Of a stretch of DNA of 64,000 nucleotides, positions 35,095 through 45,575 are shown piece after piece; within the stretch, counting starts at the first letter, position 1, and each line of letters opens with the position of its first letter. The stretch is from DATJKD01 sp963834855 (GTDB lineage Bacteria; Pseudomonadota; Gammaproteobacteria; Steroidobacterales; Steroidobacteraceae): assembly GCA_963834855.1 (NCBI GenBank), contig CAWIDH010000021.1, forward strand, positions 124,001 through 188,000, read 5' to 3'. The translations under genes and the position numbers were made by a program. The notes under the pieces were generated by a model that saw nothing but the letters and a program-made list of their open reading frames with translations, had not been told where the DNA came from and did no database searches.

Positions 35095-36263
35095 CAGCGC
35101 GCTCCTGCCTGCAGGCGCTGGTGCCCGGTCTGCCCGGCGGCGATCACCCGGGCCGAGATGTCCTTGGAACCGCCGGTGGCGTAGTGCCGGCCGAAGCGAT
35201 TGGCCAGGACGTCGGTCAGCGCGAAATCCTCCTGTCGCACGAAGCCCCGGAAGCGGCCGGGCTCGGCCAGCACGAGGTCGACGACGGCCGTGACACCCGC
35301 CGCCGTGGTTACCTGGATCGCGGACCAGAGCCGTCCGGCGATCATCTGCGGGTAGATCTTGCTCACATACGTCTCCTCGCGCAGATGGCCGTCCTGCCGG
35401 CCGGCGACAGCGACGTAGACGATAACGACGTCCTGCAGCGTCTGCGGAACGGCGTTCTCGAGCACGCGCTTCAACGTCGCGCGATCGTGGTTCAGCTTGA
35501 GGTCGTTCATCAGCAGCCGCATCTGCGCGCAGTGGCCGGGATAGCGGATGGTCTTGTAGTCCATCGACTGCGCGCGCTGCCCGTGAGTCTCGCCCAGCGA
35601 GCCTAAGCCCCCCGAGGTGTTGAACGCCTCGTACTGCTTGCCGTCGATCGCGATCTCCTCGAGGCCCTCGAGCGGCGCGAGCTCCGTGCGCCGTCCGTCG
35701 ACGATCGCCTCGCAGGGATTGCCGTACTCGTTGATGAGGCCTTCCGTGGACCAGGTGAGCGAGTACTTGAGGACGTTGTTCGGGTTCTGCGGCAGCGCTC
35801 CGACGCGCAGCTTCACGCTGCGCAGCTCCTCGAAGTGCGCGATGAGCGCGTTGGCGGCGATGCTGATGAAGCCGGGCGCGAGGCCGCACTGTGGCACGAA
35901 GGCCTGCGGCGCGCCCTCCGCGAGCTGGCGCACGGCGCGGGTGACCTCGACGTCCTCGGTGAGGTCGAAGTAGTGCGCCCCGGCGTCACGGGCGGCTTCT
36001 GCGACGCCGACGTTGCAGTAGTAGGGGAGGCTCGAGATGACGGCCTCCACCGGCTGGCGGCGCAGGTGCGCCGCGAGCGCGGCACCACTGCGCGCATCGA
36101 GCGCGTATGCATGCGTGTTGGGGAAGCCGTGGGCATCAATGACGGAACGGGCGACCTCGCCGTTGACGTCGGCGAGGTGCACCTCGTAGTCGCCCGACTC
36201 GGCAAGCAGGCCCGTGATCAGCGAGCCAATCTTGCCCGCGCCGAGGATGAGAACCTTGTGCAT
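35094..36263 (-). CDS. saccharopine dehydrogenase-family protein
   Basis: A 389-residue oxidoreductase with a Rossmann N-terminus (KVLILGAGKIGSLITGLLAE) and the saccharopine dehydrogenase C-terminal domain. Followed immediately by amaB, which supports a role in making or handling aminoadipate semialdehyde from saccharopine or lysine. No lysine-ketoglutarate reductase is adjacent, so the upstream step must be elsewhere. An alternative is a lysine 6-dehydrogenase-like reaction acting directly on lysine, which this length and fold would also permit. Confidence 0.88.
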   Translation of the reverse strand: MHKVLILGAGKIGSLITGLLAESGDYEVHLADVNGEVARSVIDAHGFPNTHAYALDARSGAALAAHLRRQPVEAVISSLPYYCNVGVAEAARDAGAHYFDLTEDVEVTRAVRQLAEGAPQAFVPQCGLAPGFISIAANALIAHFEELRSVKLRVGALPQNPNNVLKYSLTWSTEGLINEYGNPCEAIVDGRRTELAPLEGLEEIAIDGKQYEAFNTSGGLGSLGETHGQRAQSMDYKTIRYPGHCAQMRLLMNDLKLNHDRATLKRVLENAVPQTLQDVVIVYVAVAGRQDGHLREETYVSKIYPQMIAGRLWSAIQVTTAAGVTAVVDLVLAEPGRFRGFVRQEDFALTDVLANRFGRHYATGGSKDISARVIAAGQTGHQRLQAGAR

Positions 36264-36397
36264 GAAAAGACTCCTGGAGACGGTTCGGGGCGGCAGGCCC
36301 GGAGGCTTGATCCGGGGGCGCCGCCCGAGGAGGGGCGCGATTCTACGTTACTTTGCGGTTCCTTTTGCACTGCAGCGATCCGGGGTAGCATCGAGCG

Positions 36398-37754
36398 ATG
36401 ACTGCGCGCCCGCCCGTAGAGGATTGGTCCCCGACGAGTTGGACCCGGCAGCCGGCTGAACAGCAACCGGTATACCGCGACCCGCACGCGTTCGGGCGCG
36501 CCGTGTCGGACTTGAGCAGGCTGCCGCCGATCGTCGTTTCCTGGGAGGTCGAGTCGCTCAAGCAGCAGATCGCAGACGCGCAAGAGGGCCGTCGCTTCCT
36601 GCTGCAGGGCGGCGACTGCGCCGAATCGTTCGCCGAATGCGAATCCGGCCAGATCGCCCGCAAGCTCAAGATCCTGCTGCAGATGAGCCTGATCCTGCTG
36701 CACGGGCTCAAGCAACCGGTGATCCGGGTCGGGCGCTTCGCCGGCCAGTACGCCAAGCCGCGCTCGGCCGACACCGAGACCCGGGACGGCGTGACCTTGC
36801 CGAGCTATCGCGGCGATCTCGTCAATCGCCCGGGCTTTACGCGCCGAGGAACGCGAACCGGACCCGGAGCTGCTGCTGCGCGGGTACGAGCGGGCGGCGC
36901 TGACGCTCAACTTCGTCCGCGCACTGGTCGATGGCGGCTTCGCGGACCTCCATCACCCCGAGTACTGGGACCTGGGATTCCTGCACCACTCGCCCTGGCG
37001 TGAGCAGTACCAGCGCATCGTCGATTCGATCTCGGATTCGCTCGATTTCTTCGAGGCCATGAGCGGCAGCCAGGTGCACGAGGCGAGCCGGGCGCCGTTC
37101 TATGCCAGCCACGAGGCGTTGCACCTGTCATACGAACAGGCGCAGACGCGTTACCTCGAGCGCCGGCAGCGCTGGTACAACCTGGCGACGCATCTGCCCT
37201 GGATCGGCATGCGCACCGCCAGCCTGTCAGGCGCGCACGTCGAGTACTGCCGCGGCATCGCGAATCCGCTCGGCATCAAGGTCGGCCCCGACATGACGGC
37301 CGATTGGCTGCAGGGCCTGTGCCGGGTGCTGAATCCGCAGAGCGAGCCGGGCCGGCTGGTGCTGATCCATCGCCTGGGCGCGGCGCGCATCGGCGAGCTG
37401 CTGCCGCCGCTGGTCGAGGCCGTGGCCGCGACGGGCAGTCCGGTGCTATGGGTGTGCGACCCAATGCACGGCAACACCGAAACCATCGCCGGCGGCATCA
37501 AGACGCGGCGCTTCGACAACATCGTGGCAGAGCTCGAGACGGCCTTCCGCGTGCACCGGGACCTGGGCAGCCGGCTCGGCGGCGTGCATTTCGAGTTGAC
37601 CGGCGAGGACGTCACCGAGTGCATCGGCGGAGCGCGCGGCCTCGAGGAGCGCGACCTGTCGCGCGCGTACCGCTCGCAGGTCGACCCGCGGCTCAACTAT
37701 GAGCAGGCCCTCGAGCTCGCGATGCGGATTGCGGCCCACGCACGCGGCGCCTGA
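36398..37754 (+). CDS. class II 3-deoxy-7-phosphoheptulonate synthase, frameshifted
   Basis: First step of the shikimate pathway, in the plant-type class II family. The N-terminal part (36398 to about 36841) contains the motif RFLLQGGDCAESFAECES and the C-terminal part HRLGAARIGELLPPLVEA, WVCDPMHGNTE and GGVHFELTGEDVTECIGG. One extra base near 36842 breaks the frame in the NRPGFT / AEEREPDPELL region, where both halves fit the family without loss. Together they make about 451 residues, the normal length. The 3' end overlaps the convergent pseudouridine synthase by 62 nt. Confidence 0.9.
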
Positions 37755-38319
37755 CTCCTCCGAGCACGGCCTCGGCTTCCTCCCTGGGTACCTCGCGCCA
37801 TTCGCCCGGCGCCAGGCCGTCGACCTTGAACGGTCCAATCGCAGTGCGGATCAGCCGCAGGGTCGGCAGACCGACGGCGGCGGTCATGCGGCGCACTTGA
37901 CGATTGCGGCCCTGGCGCAGCTCGAGCTTGAGCCACGCGGTCGCGATGTCGCGGCGGCGCCGGATCGGTGGGTTTCGCGTCCACAACCAGTGTGGGGGCG
38001 CCAGGAGCGTCGCATGTGCCGGCAGGGTGACTCCGTCCGGCAGGGTTACGCCAGCGCGCAGTCGCGCAAGCTGCGCCGCCTGCGGCTCGCCTTCGACCTG
38101 CACGAGGTACGTTTTCGGGAATCCGGAGCCGGGCTGGCTGATACGTGCCTGCCAGGGCCCGAAATCCGTCAGCGCCAGCAGCCCCTCGCTGTCATAGTCG
38201 AGCCGGCCCGCCGGGTAGATGTCCGGCACCGGCACGTAATCGCGCAGGCACCGCCGCTCGTCCGGCGTGGTGAACTGCGGCAGCACGCGAAACGGCTTGT
38301 TCAACAGTATGAGACGCAT
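37693..38319 (-). CDS. rluE: RsuA/RluE-family rRNA pseudouridine synthase
   Basis: The 208-residue protein begins directly with the catalytic fold (MRLILLNKPFRVLPQF) and lacks an S4 domain, as in RluE, which modifies U2457 of 23S rNA in E. coli. The catalytic aspartate is in YPAGRLDYDSEGLL and the family motif RQGRNRQVRRMTAAVGLPTL is present. The last about 20 residues (RRRVRGPQSASRARGPAHS) look like extension past the usual end and lie over the DAHP synthase 3' end. Confidence 0.86.
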   Translation of the reverse strand: MRLILLNKPFRVLPQFTTPDERRCLRDYVPVPDIYPAGRLDYDSEGLLALTDFGPWQARISQPGSGFPKTYLVQVEGEPQAAQLARLRAGVTLPDGVTLPAHATLLAPPHWLWTRNPPIRRRRDIATAWLKLELRQGRNRQVRRMTAAVGLPTLRLIRTAIGPFKVDGLAPGEWREVPREEAEAVLGGVRRRVRGPQSASRARGPAHS

Positions 38320-38367
38320 GCTTTCCGCCGGGCTTGCCGCGGCTGGCCCGCAAAGTCTATTCTCTTA

Positions 38368-38378
38368 TTGCGCTGCAA
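38368..38378. promoter_or_regulatory. small palindrome upstream of the glyoxylate shunt genes
   Basis: TTGCGCTGCAA (TTGC-GCT-GCAA) lies 53 nt ahead of aceB, with a related half-site TTTGC at 38396-38400. Palindromic TTGC...GCAA sites bind regulators of acetate and short-chain fatty-acid metabolism in several bacteria, so an operator is possible. The evidence is only symmetry and position. Confidence 0.25.
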
Positions 38379-38431
38379 CAAACGAATTCCCGTCCTTTGC
38401 AGACAGTTTGCCACCAAGGTTTGTATCTGTA

Positions 38432-40033
<1,602 letters not shown>

Positions 40034-40085
40034 TCGCACGGCCCACAGCCCGTACCATGAACCGAATGCAAACGAGGACCAACCG

Positions 40086-41390
40086 ATGAGCGAGCAGACG
40101 GCGAAGGCACTGCAGAAGGACTGGCAGACCAACCCGCGCTGGCAGGGCGTGAAGCGCACGTACTCCGCGGAGGACGTCGTCCGGCTGCGCGGCCGCGTGC
40201 AGGTCGAGCACACGCTCGCGCGGCTCGGAGCCGAGAAGCTCTGGACGCTCGCAAACACCGAGCCTTACGTCAACTGCCTGGGTGCGTTGACGGGCGGCCA
40301 GGCGATGCAGCAGGTCAAGGCGGGCCTCAAGGCGATCTACCTCTCGGGCTGGCAGGTCGCGGCGGACAACAACAGCTACCTGTCGATGTACCCCGACCAG
40401 TCGCTCTACCCGGTGAACTCGGTGCCTGCGGTGGTCGAGCGGATCAACGCCACCTTCAAGCGCGCGGACGAGATCCAGCATGCCCGCGGTGTTGCGCCCG
40501 GGAGCGCGGAGTTCGTCGATTACTTCGCGCCCATCGTGGCGGACGCCGAAGCCGGCTTCGGCGGCGTGCTCAATGCCTTCGAATTGATGAAAGCCATGAT
40601 CCGCGCGGGCGCGGCGGGCGTCCATTTCGAGGACCAGCTCGCCTCGGTCAAGAAATGCGGGCACATGGGCGGCAAGGTGCTGGTGCCGACGCAGGAAGCC
40701 GTGCAGAAGCTGATCGCCGCGCGGCTCGCCGCCGACGTCTCGGGCGTGCCGACGGTGCTGCTCGCGCGCACGGATGCCGAGGCGGCCGACCTGCTCACGA
40801 GCGACGTGGACGAGAACGACAAGCCGCACTGCACCGGTGAGCGCACGCCCGAGGGCTTTTACCGCACGCGCCCTGGCGTCGCGCAGGCGATCTCGCGCGG
40901 CCTCGCCTATGCGCCGTACGCGGACATGGTCTGGTGCGAGACGGGCAAGCCCGACCTCGCGTTCGCGAAGACCTTTGCCGAGGCAATTCGGAGCCAGTAC
41001 CCGGGCAAATTCCTGGCCTACAACTGCTCGCCGTCCTTCAACTGGAAGAAGAACCTCGACGACGCGACCATCGCGAAGTTCCAGCGCGAGCTCGGCGCGA
41101 TGGGCTACAAGTACCAGTTCATCACGCTGGCGGGCATCCACTCGATGTGGTTCAACATGTTCGACCTCGCCCAGGAATATGCGGGGCAGGGCATGACCGC
41201 CTATGTCGAGAAGGTGCAGGAGCCCGAGCTCGCGGCGCGCGACCGCGGCTACACCTTCGTCTCGCACCAGCAGGAAGTCGGCACGGGGTACTTCGACGAC
41301 GTCACCACCGTGATCCAGGGTGGCGCATCGTCCGTGGTGGCGCTCAAGGGCTCGACGGAGGAAGAGCAGTTCCAGTCGGCGCACGGTTGA
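40086..41390 (+). CDS. aceA: isocitrate lyase
   Basis: Cleaves isocitrate to glyoxylate and succinate. The 434 residues carry the active-site signature KKCGHMGGKV with the catalytic cysteine, AGAAGVHFEDQLAS, and CSPSFNWKKNLDD. It starts shortly after aceB and competes with the TCA cycle downstream of aconitase, which is also encoded in this window. Confidence 0.97.
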   Translation: MSEQTAKALQKDWQTNPRWQGVKRTYSAEDVVRLRGRVQVEHTLARLGAEKLWTLANTEPYVNCLGALTGGQAMQQVKAGLKAIYLSGWQVAADNNSYLSMYPDQSLYPVNSVPAVVERINATFKRADEIQHARGVAPGSAEFVDYFAPIVADAEAGFGGVLNAFELMKAMIRAGAAGVHFEDQLASVKKCGHMGGKVLVPTQEAVQKLIAARLAADVSGVPTVLLARTDAEAADLLTSDVDENDKPHCTGERTPEGFYRTRPGVAQAISRGLAYAPYADMVWCETGKPDLAFAKTFAEAIRSQYPGKFLAYNCSPSFNWKKNLDDATIAKFQRELGAMGYKYQFITLAGIHSMWFNMFDLAQEYAGQGMTAYVEKVQEPELAARDRGYTFVSHQQEVGTGYFDDVTTVIQGGASSVVALKGSTEEEQFQSAHG

Positions 41391-41431
41391 GGCCGTCAGC
41401 TCACGGTGGCAGCAAGGAGAAATCCGCCGAC

Positions 41432-41920
41432 ATGACCGGCAGCCAGGGGCACCGGATCTTCGTGCCGCTCTATGGTAAGCCCAAGATCTGGTTGACCGAG
41501 TCGCCGAGTTTCGAGGTGTATGACGCCAACGGCACCGACGCCGACGGCGCGAGCTTCGGGCTGCCCAACCCGGACCCCGACGCCGACGGCGTTACCGAGT
41601 ACTCGGTCTATGCGCGGGCACTGGGCACGCCGGGCGGCAGCTCGACGACGAACACCTGCGCGTATGACGCCGTGCTGGATGGGACCTACTGCTCGACGCT
41701 CAGCATGGTGCTGGTGCGCGACTCCAAGGGCGGCAAGAGCACCTTCACCAATTACAGCCGGGAGCTGCTCTACGTCTACGCGGACTTCGACGGTGACGGC
41801 ATCGTGGATCGCATGCCGTTGTTCGGGGACAGTGCGTACCAGTTCTACTGGGATTACGACAACCAGGGCCTCAAGCTGGCGCAGTTGCGCTTCTACGAGA
41901 TCGCCACGGACGTGAATTGA
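41432..41920 (+). CDS. uncharacterised Asp/Gly-rich protein, N-terminus probably missing
   Basis: A 162-residue reading frame after aceA. It has the pattern GHRIFVPLYGKPKIWLTESP, PNPDPDADGVTEYSVYARAL, a cysteine pair (NTCAYDAV...GTYCS), and DFDGDGIVDRMPLFGDSAYQ, all suggestive of an extracytoplasmic beta-rich protein with a calcium-loop-like DxDGDG motif. Yet no signal peptide precedes it, and the ATG is only 41 nt from the aceA stop with the purine-rich site unusually far (12 nt). It may be a 5'-truncated exported protein. I do not know the family's function. Confidence 0.65.
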   Translation: MTGSQGHRIFVPLYGKPKIWLTESPSFEVYDANGTDADGASFGLPNPDPDADGVTEYSVYARALGTPGGSSTTNTCAYDAVLDGTYCSTLSMVLVRDSKGGKSTFTNYSRELLYVYADFDGDGIVDRMPLFGDSAYQFYWDYDNQGLKLAQLRFYEIATDVN

Positions 41921-41936
41921 GCGTCCGATGGCATCC

Positions 41937-41966
41937 GGGGAAACCGGCGGTGACGCCGGTTTCCCC
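41937..41966 (+). terminator. perfect 13-bp hairpin after the 41.4 kb gene
   Basis: GGGGAAACCGGCG (41937-41949), a GTGA loop and its exact complement (41954-41966) form a very stable stem 16 nt after the stop codon at 41920. There is no T-run, so it may act as a Rho-assisted terminator or mRNA 3' stabiliser rather than a classical intrinsic terminator. Confidence 0.55.
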
Positions 41967-42027
41967 GCCCCACGGCAACCGGGTTTCTGCCGCCCAGGTC
42001 GACGAACAACCGAGGGACGCTCACGCA

Positions 42028-43065
42028 TTGAAGACGAAAATCGCGGCGTCGCGTAGTGTCTGCGCGTCGCTCGTTTTCATCGCGGCGTTGCTGCCTGGCG
42101 GCAGCGGGGCGCAGGTCGTCGATCGCGCCAGCGTCGTATTTCCCGAACCGGTTTTCGACTTCGGCAGGGCCGTGCGCGGCACCCTTGTCGAGCACGAGTT
42201 CGTCGTGCGGAACGAAGGCACGTCGCCGGTGCGCATCCAGAAGGCCAGCATGACGCCGCCCCTGCTCGCGACCCGCATGCCCGGCGTGATTGCACCGGGG
42301 GTCACCGCGAGCATCACGACCAGGCTCGACACGTCGCAGCTGCAGGGAGCTTACCAGGGCGAGCTCGTCGTTTACCTCGACGACCCGTCGCAGTCACAGG
42401 TCGCCCTGTCGTTCGAAGGCGAGGTCGTGGGCACGATCGAGGTGGCCCCGATGCCGGCGCTGTTCATCGTCGGCCAGCGCGGTACTGGTGCAGAGCGCTC
42501 GGTCGAATTGATCAACCACGAGGCCGAGCCGCTGCAGATCCTCGAAATCGAGCATCCGCGGGAGGCATTTTCAACCACGCTCGAGACGCTGGTGCCCGGG
42601 CAGCGTTACCGCCTGACCGTGAAGCTCCGACCCGGACGGACCCGGAGGCAGGAGATCAGATCCGATCCTGGTCCACACGTCGAGCGGGACGATGCCGTCG
42701 ATCCGTATCGTCGCGCACACCTACCTGCGTAACCGGGTCTATGTATTCCCGGACCCGTGGACCTCGGCGCCCTCAGGCTGGCGCAGATCAAGTCTGAGCC
42801 CGCGCTGCTCGAGCGGCTGGCCCAGACGGTCATGGTGTACCAGTTCGACGGCACGGACTTTCAGACTCGCCTGGAGACCGACGTGCCGGGGCTGACCCTG
42901 AGGTCCGAACGAGGGCCGCGGGGCGATCGATACCAGATCACCGTACAATTGCGACCCGACGAGCTCAGAGCCGGCGATGTCGCGGGATCGATCCGGATCC
43001 GGACCAACGATCCGGATTTCCCGGAAGTCCTCGTACCCGTGCACGGCCGAATCAAGGACCCGTAG
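42028..43065 (+). pseudogene. exported ASH/DUF1573-like protein with two frame breaks
   Basis: Three reading frames together encode one protein. A TTG start at 42028 (GAGGGA upstream) opens a signal peptide (KIAASRSVCASLVFIAALLP, then GGSGAQ) and an immunoglobulin-like ASH/DUF1573 domain (PVFDFGRAVRGTLVEHEFVV). Near 42635-42655 the frame moves +1 (DPILVHTSSGTMPSIRIVAH), and near 42752 a base appears to be missing, returning to the first frame (VDLGALRLAQIK ... SIRIRTNDPDFPEVLVPVHG). Such proteins are often periplasmic; the role is unknown. Either a decaying gene or sequence errors. Confidence 0.7.
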
Positions 43066-43144
43066 CCCGGCGCATTCGGGGCACGCTCGTGCGTAACCGC
43101 GCCGCCCGCGGCCACGTTCACGCGATGTCCCAGGTGAGTGCTGG

Positions 43145-43784
43145 ATGACAAAGTTCGACGCAGGCTGCAGACGCTGCCCACGGCTGGCGGCGTTTCTCGA
43201 CGATACGCGTCGCGGCCATCCCGGCTATCACTGCGCGCCGGTTGCGCCGTTTGGCGATGCGCAGCCGCGGCTGCTGATCGTGGGGCTTGCGCCGGGGCTG
43301 CATGGCGCCAACGCGAGCGGCCGGCCGTTCACGGGCGATCACGCGGGGATCCTGCTCTACCGGACGCTGCACGAGCTGGGCCTCGCGAGCGCGGCCGAGT
43401 CACGTGCCCGGGACGACGGGCTCGAGTTGTCGGGCTGCCGCATCACGAATGCCGTCAAGTGCGTCCCGCCCGGCAACAAGCCGCTGCCGGTCGAGATCGC
43501 GAACTGCAATCGTTACCTCGTCGCGGAGCTGGCGGGATTGCCTGGCGGCTGCGTGATCCTCGCGCTGGGCCGGATCGCGCACGACGCGGTGCTCCTGGCG
43601 CTGGGGCTCGCGCGCAGCTTCGCGGCGATTCGCTCACGGCGCGGAACACGATCTCACCGGCGGCCTCAGGATGGTCGATTCCTATCACTGCAGCCGGTAC
43701 AACACGCAGACGCGGCGCCTCACGCCGGAGATGTTCCGGGCGGTCGTGGGACGCGCCACGGCGCTCGCCGTCAGCGCGGCCTAG
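43145..43784 (+). CDS. family 5 uracil-DNA glycosylase (UdgB-like), frameshifted
   Basis: Removes uracil and other deaminated bases from DNA. The sequence has the iron-sulfur cysteines CRRCPRL, VKCVPP and IANCNRYL, the uracil-binding GLAPGLHGANASGRPFTGDH, and, in the +1 frame after about 43625, the expected C-terminus FAHGAEHDLTGGLRMVDSYH followed by CSRYNTQTRRLTPEM to a TAG at 43782-43784. Uncorrected, the first frame runs into arginine-rich nonsense to 43819. About 212 residues after correction, normal for the family. Confidence 0.87.
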
Positions 43785-43811
43785 CGGCGGTCCGCTACTT
43801 GCTGGTCGCGC

Positions 43812-45493
43812 CTACTTGAGGGTGGCGACAAAGGTCTTGAAGCGGGGCAGCTCCCGCAGCGGATCCAGGTCGGGGTCATGCTCGACCCATTCGCGGTTCG
43901 CGATGCCGGGCATCACACTTCTGCGCTCCAGCAGGTCCATGGCGCGGTCCAGTTCGCCGATCGTCGAGTAGAAGCAGGCGACGTTGTAGAGCACCGCGGG
44001 CTCATCGGGCTCGAGCACGAGCGCCCGCTCCGACCATTCCTTGGCCTCGGCCAAACGACCGAGCTCACGCAGCGCCCCGGGACCCAGGGTCAGCGCACGC
44101 ATGTCCCCGGGGTTGAGCTCGAGTGCTCGCCGCGCCCGTTCCAATCCGCGCTCGGCTGCCGAGCGCGCATCGTCCATGCGCCCCAGGCCGTGATAGACCT
44201 GCCTCGCCAGGATCAGCGACTGATAATCCTCGGGGCGCACCGTTGCCGCCTTCTCGTAGAGCTCGACCGCCTTCTCGGCGCTGCCACGACTGGCGCAGCA
44301 CCGCGCATAGTAATAATGCGCGTCGAAGGAACGCGGGTTGAGCGCGATGGCGCGCTCGAAGGCCTGCTCGGCGGCATCGAAACGCTTCGCGAGGAGCTCG
44401 GCAATGCCGCGACTGGTCTGTGCATCCGCCGAGTTCGGATCGAGCTCGATGGCCTTCGCGCTCGCCCATTCGCGCCCGGACGCCAAGGCTCTCGTCCGGA
44501 TCCCAGTACATGTGCATCATCGCAGTCGCCGTCGTCAGACCAGCGTAGGCGGGCACGTAGGTGGGGTCGATCTCGATGGCGCGGTCGAACATCTGGATGG
44601 CGGCCGCCATGCGCCGCTTGCCGAACTGGTTCACGAACTGCCGACCCCGCAGGTAGTACTCGTATGCCTGTATCTCTTCCGTCGGCTTCGCCTGGATGGC
44701 ATCGCGTTCCTGCGGCGTGAGCTTGAGCTTCAAGGCCCCGGCAATCTTCGTCGCAATCCCGTCCTGGATCGCGAACACATCCTCGAGACCGCCATCGTAG
44801 CGCTCGGACCAGAGATGGTAGCCGTCGCCGGCGCTCACGAGCTGCGCCGTCACGCGCAGCTGTGAGCCCGCCTTGCGCACGCTGCCCTCGAGCACCGTGT
44901 GCGCACCAAGCTCCTGGCCAACCTTGCGGACGTCGAGGGCCGGGCCTCTGAACTGAAACGACGAGCTCCGCGCGACGACCCGCAGGCCGTCGATCCGCGT
45001 CAGCGCGTTGAGGATCTCCTCGGCCATACCCTCGCAGAAGTAGTCCTGGTCGCGCTCGGGGCTCATGTCGAGGAAGGGCAACACGGCGATCGAGGGCTGG
45101 AGCGCGGTCGTGGCCGCGACGGCGCTGCCTGGCAGCTGTAAGCTGCTTACCCGCCGGATCTCGCTCGCGGCGGACACCTTCGGGCGTGGCTTCCAGCGCC
45201 CACGCCATGGCGACGGCGATCGGAAGCCCCAGGATCGCAAGCACGACGACCAGGGTCAGCGCCCAGCCGGGCAGCCGCAGCGGCTCAAAGGTCAGATCGG
45301 CGACCTGCAGTAATGCCCATGCCACGACCGCGTAGATGATCGTTACGCGGATCACCTTGCGCCGGCGAAGCTCATGGAAGAAATGCTGGATTCCGCGGAA
45401 TTCCGGCACAGCGATCCCCGTGGCTGACAGTCGCTGCTCGAGCCTGAGCGGCGTCGAATGCGCCTGGATCGGCGGCAACGGATCTCCGCGCAT
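43812..45493 (-). CDS. membrane-anchored TPR protein of the adenylate-cyclase-associated type, two frameshifts
   Basis: Three overlapping minus-strand frames form one protein of about 560 residues. Frame 1 from ATG 45493 encodes FFHELRRRKVIRVTIIYAVV and two membrane helices (ALLQVADLTFE...LGLPIAVAMAWAL). After a +1 shift within 45120-45175, frame 2 gives PSIAVLPFLDMSPERDQDYF and GMAEEILNALTRIDGLRVVA, the periplasmic FlgO/CadC-like domain; after a second +1 shift near 44490, frame 3 has TPR repeats (ASAKAIELDPNSADAQTSRG, FERAIALNPRSFDAHYYYAR). Proteins of this plan occur in xanthomonads and relatives, sometimes fused to HTH or cyclase domains. Function unknown. Confidence 0.78.
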
Positions 45494-45575
45494 GGGAATG
45501 ATTATAGGCGTGTCGAACGAGCGTGCATCGAGGCCGCCACGGCACTCGCCGCCGACGCCGACTAGAATCGGCCCC

